Shown here one piece after another: positions 13,299 to 15,827 of a stretch of DNA of 15,827 nucleotides. Source of the stretch: Bacillota bacterium. Its GTDB lineage: Bacteria; Bacillota_C; Negativicutes; Sporomusales; Sporomusaceae. Each line of letters begins with the position of its first letter. The stretch's first letter is position 1. The notes beneath the pieces were generated by a model. It was not told where the DNA came from. It made no database searches and saw only the letters and a list, made by a program, of their open reading frames with translations. The DNA is taken from contig JAEZQV010000001.1 of assembly GCA_023441125.1 (NCBI GenBank), positions 1 to 15,827 on the forward strand, read 5' to 3'. The translations under genes and the position numbers were made by a program.

Positions 13299-14504
13299 TT
13301 AGGCCTGCCCAGTTTCTTCGGCTACAGCCAGCCGGACGCCCGGCATTTGCTCGCTGACCAGCAGGGTCAGGCCAAAAGCCACCAGGGGCAGAAAAGCCAG
13401 AATATCAAATACGGCCGGCAATGACCAGCTATCGGCAATCCGGCCCAGCAGCAAAACGCCCATGCTCCCCAACCCGACGCTGAAACCCAGCGTCAGCCCG
13501 GAAGCCATCCCTACATTTCCCGGCATCATCCGCTGGGTCAATACCATGCTGCTGGCAAAAGCCGCCGACAAACAGGCGCTGATAACGGCAAGCACCGGAT
13601 ATACGCCCACGCCGGGCGCAAGATTAAACACCGCCAGCAAAACACTTACCGGTATAATGGACCACAGCATAATTTTCCTGCTGCCAAACCGGTCGCTAAG
13701 TATACCGCCGGCCAGTGTCCCGGCTGCCCCGGCCGCTAAAAACACGGTTAGCAGCGAACCGGCGTACATGGCATCGCCCTGTAGATAAGAGACATAGTAT
13801 AACGGGATAAAAGTACTGATACCGGCGCTGACAGTGGCCCGCATCAGCACAACGCCCAGCAGCGCCACCAGCGATACGGAAACAAAGCTTTTCAGGTGGC
13901 TGATGCCTTGCCCGCCTTTAGCCTCCGCCGGCGGCAGGGCAGCTGCCAATTTGTACAACAACAGGCTGGTGCCTAAACAGGGAATAACATAGACCCACAA
14001 ATAACCGCTGTACGGTTCGGCCAGCAGCAGTCCCATCAGCAGCGAACCCAGGGCAAAGCCGGCATTGCCGCCCACAACAAACATACTGACGCCTTTGCCT
14101 TTGGCGGCGCCGCTCAGCCGGTTGACCGTCTTCGCTCCCTCGGGATGAAAGGCGGCAATTCCCAAGCCGGTAGAAGCCGTGCAGACCAGCAGCAGCCAGT
14201 AACTCGGCACCAGCAGGGAAGCCAGCATAGCCAGCCCGGAAAAAAGACAACCGCCAGCCATCAGCCAGGGCCGTGGCGTGCGATCGGTCCAGTACCCGAA
14301 CAACGGCTGGATCACAGACGAGGTCAGGTTCTGCATGAGCGCAATCGCCGTTACCTCGGCATAACTCAGGCCAAATTTGGCCTTGAAATAAGGCAGGGCC
14401 ACCAAGAGCGCCCCCTGCGACAAATCGGTTACCATATGACCCATGCCGACCAAAGGCACGCCCCGCGGCACCGTTTTAAACACATCCGCTATATACTTCA
14501 GCAT
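13299..14504 (-). CDS. MFS exporter, fosmidomycin-resistance (Fsr)-like
   Basis: Inner-membrane major facilitator transporter, 401 residues, consistent with 12 membrane segments. It resembles the Fsr family: GHMVTDLSQGALLVALPYFK in segment 1, LTSSVIQPLFGYWTDRTPRPW at the segment 2-3 loop (the MFS A-like motif), GLGIAAFHPEGAKTVNRLSG, and VGGNAGFALGSLLMG. The second half repeats the pattern with GGILSDRFGSRK. Family members export drugs or act as sugar or small-molecule effluxers. The natural substrate here is unknown. ATG 14504 follows GGGAGG at a good spacing. It lies 176 bases upstream of the ABC importer operon on the same strand with no convincing terminator between, and shares a 12-nt upstream box with it, so the two may be linked in function. 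Confidence 0.9.
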   Translation of the reverse strand: MLKYIADVFKTVPRGVPLVGMGHMVTDLSQGALLVALPYFKAKFGLSYAEVTAIALMQNLTSSVIQPLFGYWTDRTPRPWLMAGGCLFSGLAMLASLLVPSYWLLLVCTASTGLGIAAFHPEGAKTVNRLSGAAKGKGVSMFVVGGNAGFALGSLLMGLLLAEPYSGYLWVYVIPCLGTSLLLYKLAAALPPAEAKGGQGISHLKSFVSVSLVALLGVVLMRATVSAGISTFIPLYYVSYLQGDAMYAGSLLTVFLAAGAAGTLAGGILSDRFGSRKIMLWSIIPVSVLLAVFNLAPGVGVYPVLAVISACLSAAFASSMVLTQRMMPGNVGMASGLTLGFSVGLGSMGVLLLGRIADSWSLPAVFDILAFLPLVAFGLTLLVSEQMPGVRLAVAEETGQA

Positions 14505-14549
14505 CTTAATCCTCCCGCTGTCTTATCCCTATATTATTGCACATGCCGG

Positions 14550-14561
14550 CCCGGTTTGCCT
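14550..14561. repeat. 12-nt box shared with the ABC operon leader (copy 2)
   Basis: Identical to 13188-13199 (CCCGGTTTGCCT). It lies 46-57 bases upstream of the MFS start and overlaps the left half of the palindrome at 14555-14568. Confidence 0.45.
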
Positions 14562-14568
14562 AGGCAAA
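14555..14568. promoter_or_regulatory. 14-bp perfect palindrome upstream of the MFS gene
   Basis: TTTGCCTAGGCAAA is its own reverse complement. It lies 51-64 bases before the MFS start codon. Downstream on the minus strand is AATAAT/TAATAT, which could act as a -10, so a dimeric repressor bound here would cover the -35 area. It directly follows the T-run of the hairpin at 14575-14603. Confidence 0.45.
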
Positions 14569-14603
14569 AAAAATAGTATCCACGGCCAAGGCAGCCGTGT
14601 ACT
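14566..14603 (-). terminator. Intrinsic terminator upstream of the MFS gene
   Basis: On the minus strand AGTA-CACGGC pairs with GCCGTG-(GA bulge)-TACT around a 7-base loop and is followed by A and eight T. This is a well-formed terminator, yet no minus-strand gene is recognisable immediately upstream. It therefore either ends an unannotated transcript from 14604-14870 or acts as an attenuator in a long MFS leader. Confidence 0.65.
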
Positions 14604-14876
14604 CTCCGTCTGAAAATCCTTTATGCATCGACATTCACTTATACTGGCGCATCGCCGCAGCCAGCCGCCTGCTTCCTTCCTAAATCCGTTCTGCCGGCAT
14701 CCTGGAATAATTCAGCCGCCAAGTATTCGCCCCACGCCGGTCGGAAAAAAGGATCTTATCACGGGATCCATCCAAAACATATCGGCAGTACCTGCTGACC
14801 AGCCGTTCACGACAGGATTGTAACGCGCAGGCAGAGAATAGAAAAGGGTAAGAAATGCAGTTTGGAGAGTGAAATA
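14604..14876. other. Intergenic region without a recognisable gene
   Basis: This is part of a 372-base gap (14505-14876) between the divergent MFS gene and the plus-strand gene at 14877. Short open frames exist on both strands but none has a ribosome site and a recognisable protein together. A 5-bp inverted repeat (GGATC/GATCC, 14752-14770) is followed by six T on the minus strand, a weak terminator-like element. No clear -10/-35 pair was found for the plus-strand gene, although its promoter must lie here. Confidence 0.5.
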
Positions 14877-15320
14877 ATGACATTCAATCCTTTAAGCTGG
14901 TCTTTGCCGGACCTTCCCATGCTAAAATCGTTCGGGCAGCAGTTGGCTGATTTTAACCAGCCTTATACTGCCAAAAATATTTTTGAACAGCTTATTCAGC
15001 GTGTGCAAAATTTCGAAGCGATGCTGGACCAGGAGCATGAGGTGGGCATGCGGCTGGTCAGTTTCGGCAAATCGACCGAATTCAGCGTAGCCCGTATTGG
15101 CTATTTAAATCCAAGCCTGCTTTGGTTTGAAGGCACTTTATCCGACGGCTCCGCCGTTGAACTTGTCCAGCATGTCAGTCAAATCAATTTTTTACTGATC
15201 AAGCTTAAACGGCAATCACCCCAGGAACCCCGGTGCCCGATCGGCTTCTGTACCGAGGCCAATACCCCTGCCGAAACGCCAGACGAAACATCGTCCACCC
15301 CGGCCCCGGTTAAAGACTGA
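14877..15320 (+). CDS. Conserved hypothetical protein, DUF6173-like
   Basis: A 147-residue soluble protein, the only clear plus-strand gene. The central part EHEVGMRLVSFGKSTEFSVARIGYLNPSLLWFEGTLSDGSAVELVQHVSQINFLLIKLKR resembles, from memory, proteins annotated as DUF6173; I am not certain. After PIGF there is a low-complexity tail rich in Pro, Thr, Glu and Ala. The N-terminal part (about 20-55) is probably helical with heptad-like QQLADFNQ and IFEQLIQRVQNFEAML. No signal peptide or membrane segment is seen. Start ATG 14877 is set by GGAGAG seven bases upstream; an in-frame TTG at 14862 overlaps that site and is rejected. It stands alone and converges on the Nramp gene. The function is unknown. 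Confidence 0.75.
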   Translation: MTFNPLSWSLPDLPMLKSFGQQLADFNQPYTAKNIFEQLIQRVQNFEAMLDQEHEVGMRLVSFGKSTEFSVARIGYLNPSLLWFEGTLSDGSAVELVQHVSQINFLLIKLKRQSPQEPRCPIGFCTEANTPAETPDETSSTPAPVKD

Positions 15321-15460
15321 TGCCCTCCGCCCCCGGCATAGGCGGAGGTTAAGCGCCAGCGGCGCAGCGTTGTATAATGGTCGCCTGCGCCGGGCTTTTG
15401 TGCCCGACACCCTTTGTTTTATTTGGCCTCAGCGATCCGAGAAAGTTAAATTTCTGATAC
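15321..15460 (+). other. Structured spacer with successive hairpins (possible small RNA)
   Basis: Directly after the stop of the plus-strand gene there is an 8-bp hairpin (CCTCCGCC 15324-15331 with GGCGGAGG 15341-15348), then GCGCC/GGCGC (15353-15365). GGCGCAG (15361-15367) can alternatively pair with CTGCGCC (15385-15391). CGGGC/GCCCG (15391-15406) follows, then a bulged stem ATC..AGAAA with TTTCT.GAT near 15435-15458. A TATAAT at 15373-15378 with TTAAGC 18 bases upstream could start a transcript of about 105 bases ending at the terminator 15461-15490. The function is not known. Confidence 0.35.
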
Positions 15461-15490
15461 AAAAAAATCCCGGTTGCGGGATTTTTTTTT
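15461..15490. terminator. Bidirectional intrinsic terminator between convergent genes
   Basis: AAAAAAATCCCG pairs with CGGGATTTTTTT around the tetraloop GTTG (stem 15461-15472 with 15477-15488). It is flanked by a T-run on both strands. It serves the plus-strand side and the Nramp-like gene, whose stop is at 15523. Confidence 0.9.
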
Positions 15491-15522
15491 GCGGACTTAG
15501 CTTTTTCATACCGGTAACCCGG

Positions 15523-15827
15523 TTACATTCCCAGAAATAGCATTGCCGAGTTAAAAAAATCCGGCACCGCCGTCGCTACCAAGAGCAGGATGGTCAGTAA
15601 AATCAAGGCCGCGGTAAACACCCAGGAAACGCCGTTATACAGGCGCGAATTGGCATAATCCCCCATTATGTTTCTGTCGCTGGCAATCAGGACCATAAAG
15701 ATTAAAATCGGCGGCAACAACACACCGTTTACCACCTGGGAGGTGAGCATAACATGATACAGCGACAGCCCAGGCCACAGCACCAGCATGGCCCCCAGGC
15801 CGATGAGCGCCGTATACAGGCCAAAAA
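15523..15827 (-). CDS. Nramp-family divalent metal transporter, C-terminal part (cut by window edge)
   Basis: The last 100 residues of an integral membrane transporter; the frame is open to the end of the window, so the N-terminal three quarters are missing. The visible part has the last membrane segments of Nramp/MntH-like proteins. FGLYTALIGLGAMLVLWPGL is followed by the family-typical SQVVNGVLLPPILIFMVLIASDRNIMGDY, a short loop, and a final segment TAALILLTILLLVATAVPDFF. Family members import Mn2+, Fe2+ or related ions with protons. The metal-binding residues (DPGN and MPH motifs) lie outside the window, so the substrate cannot be judged. The gene ends at TAA 15523, shortly before the shared terminator. 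Confidence 0.82.
   Translation of the reverse strand, partial: FGLYTALIGLGAMLVLWPGLSLYHVMLTSQVVNGVLLPPILIFMVLIASDRNIMGDYANSRLYNGVSWVFTAALILLTILLLVATAVPDFFNSAMLFLGM

Noticed and set aside
14862..14876. TTG start at 14862 for the plus-strand gene
   Set aside because: The TTG is immediately next to the GGAGAG ribosome site, which serves ATG 14877.
14680..14883. 67-codon minus-strand open frame between the MFS gene and the plus-strand gene
   Set aside because: No ribosome site, no recognisable family, unusual Cys/Ser/Arg-rich composition, and it overlaps the start of a well-supported plus-strand gene.
1..15827. CRISPR array, tRNA or rRNA gene, insertion sequence or attachment site
   Set aside because: No regularly spaced repeats, no cloverleaf-like or rRNA-like sequence, no transposase or integrase frame, and no terminal inverted repeats were found.

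Overview
The window looks like a chromosomal segment from a diderm Firmicute of the Negativicutes (Sporomusa/Pelosinus-like). Firmicute-type genes (RNase J, DUF190, Gram-positive Shine-Dalgarno sites, GTG/TTG starts) sit beside a TolC-type outer-membrane efflux channel, which needs an outer membrane. This placement is an inference from gene content. Base composition is even, about half G+C, and nearly every gene is on the minus strand.

Reading along the minus strand from high to low coordinates: (1) 15523-15827, the C-terminal end of an Nramp-type metal transporter, cut by the window edge. (2) 14877-15320 (+), a DUF6173-like protein and the only clear plus-strand gene, converging on Nramp across a structured spacer. 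(3) 13299-14504, a fosmidomycin-resistance-like MFS exporter. (4) 10664-13122, an SBP-ATPase-permease operon of the nitrate/sulfonate/taurine ABC class. (5) 9198-10510, a receiver-CheX fusion overlapping a free-standing CheX. (6) 8209-9055, a DUF190 gene and a HAD phosphatase gene. (7) 6339-8003, ribonuclease J, with its own promoter and a long leader carrying a terminator-like hairpin. (8) 3831-6137, a small exported protein followed by an OmpR-type response regulator and a histidine kinase. (9) 1-3683, tolC-macA-ATPase-macB, a tripartite efflux operon cut by the window edge.

The strongest system-level signal is that the promoter in front of tolC and the promoter in front of the small-exported-protein/response-regulator/kinase unit share one architecture. 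Each has two 7-bp direct repeats (consensus TTCTAAA) at an 11-bp period, followed 10 bp later by a -10-like hexamer. Repeats at an 11-bp period are typical of OmpR/PhoB regulators, so the regulator probably controls both itself and the adjacent efflux pump. The small exported protein would then be a candidate envelope component of the same stress circuit.

Secondary signals are: a 12-nt identical box upstream of both the MFS gene and the ABC operon, inside a nested inverted repeat at one site and overlapping a 14-bp palindrome at the other; a strong terminator in the MFS leader; a terminator-like hairpin between the RNase J promoter and gene; and a spacer with several hairpins at 15321-15490 that could encode a small RNA.
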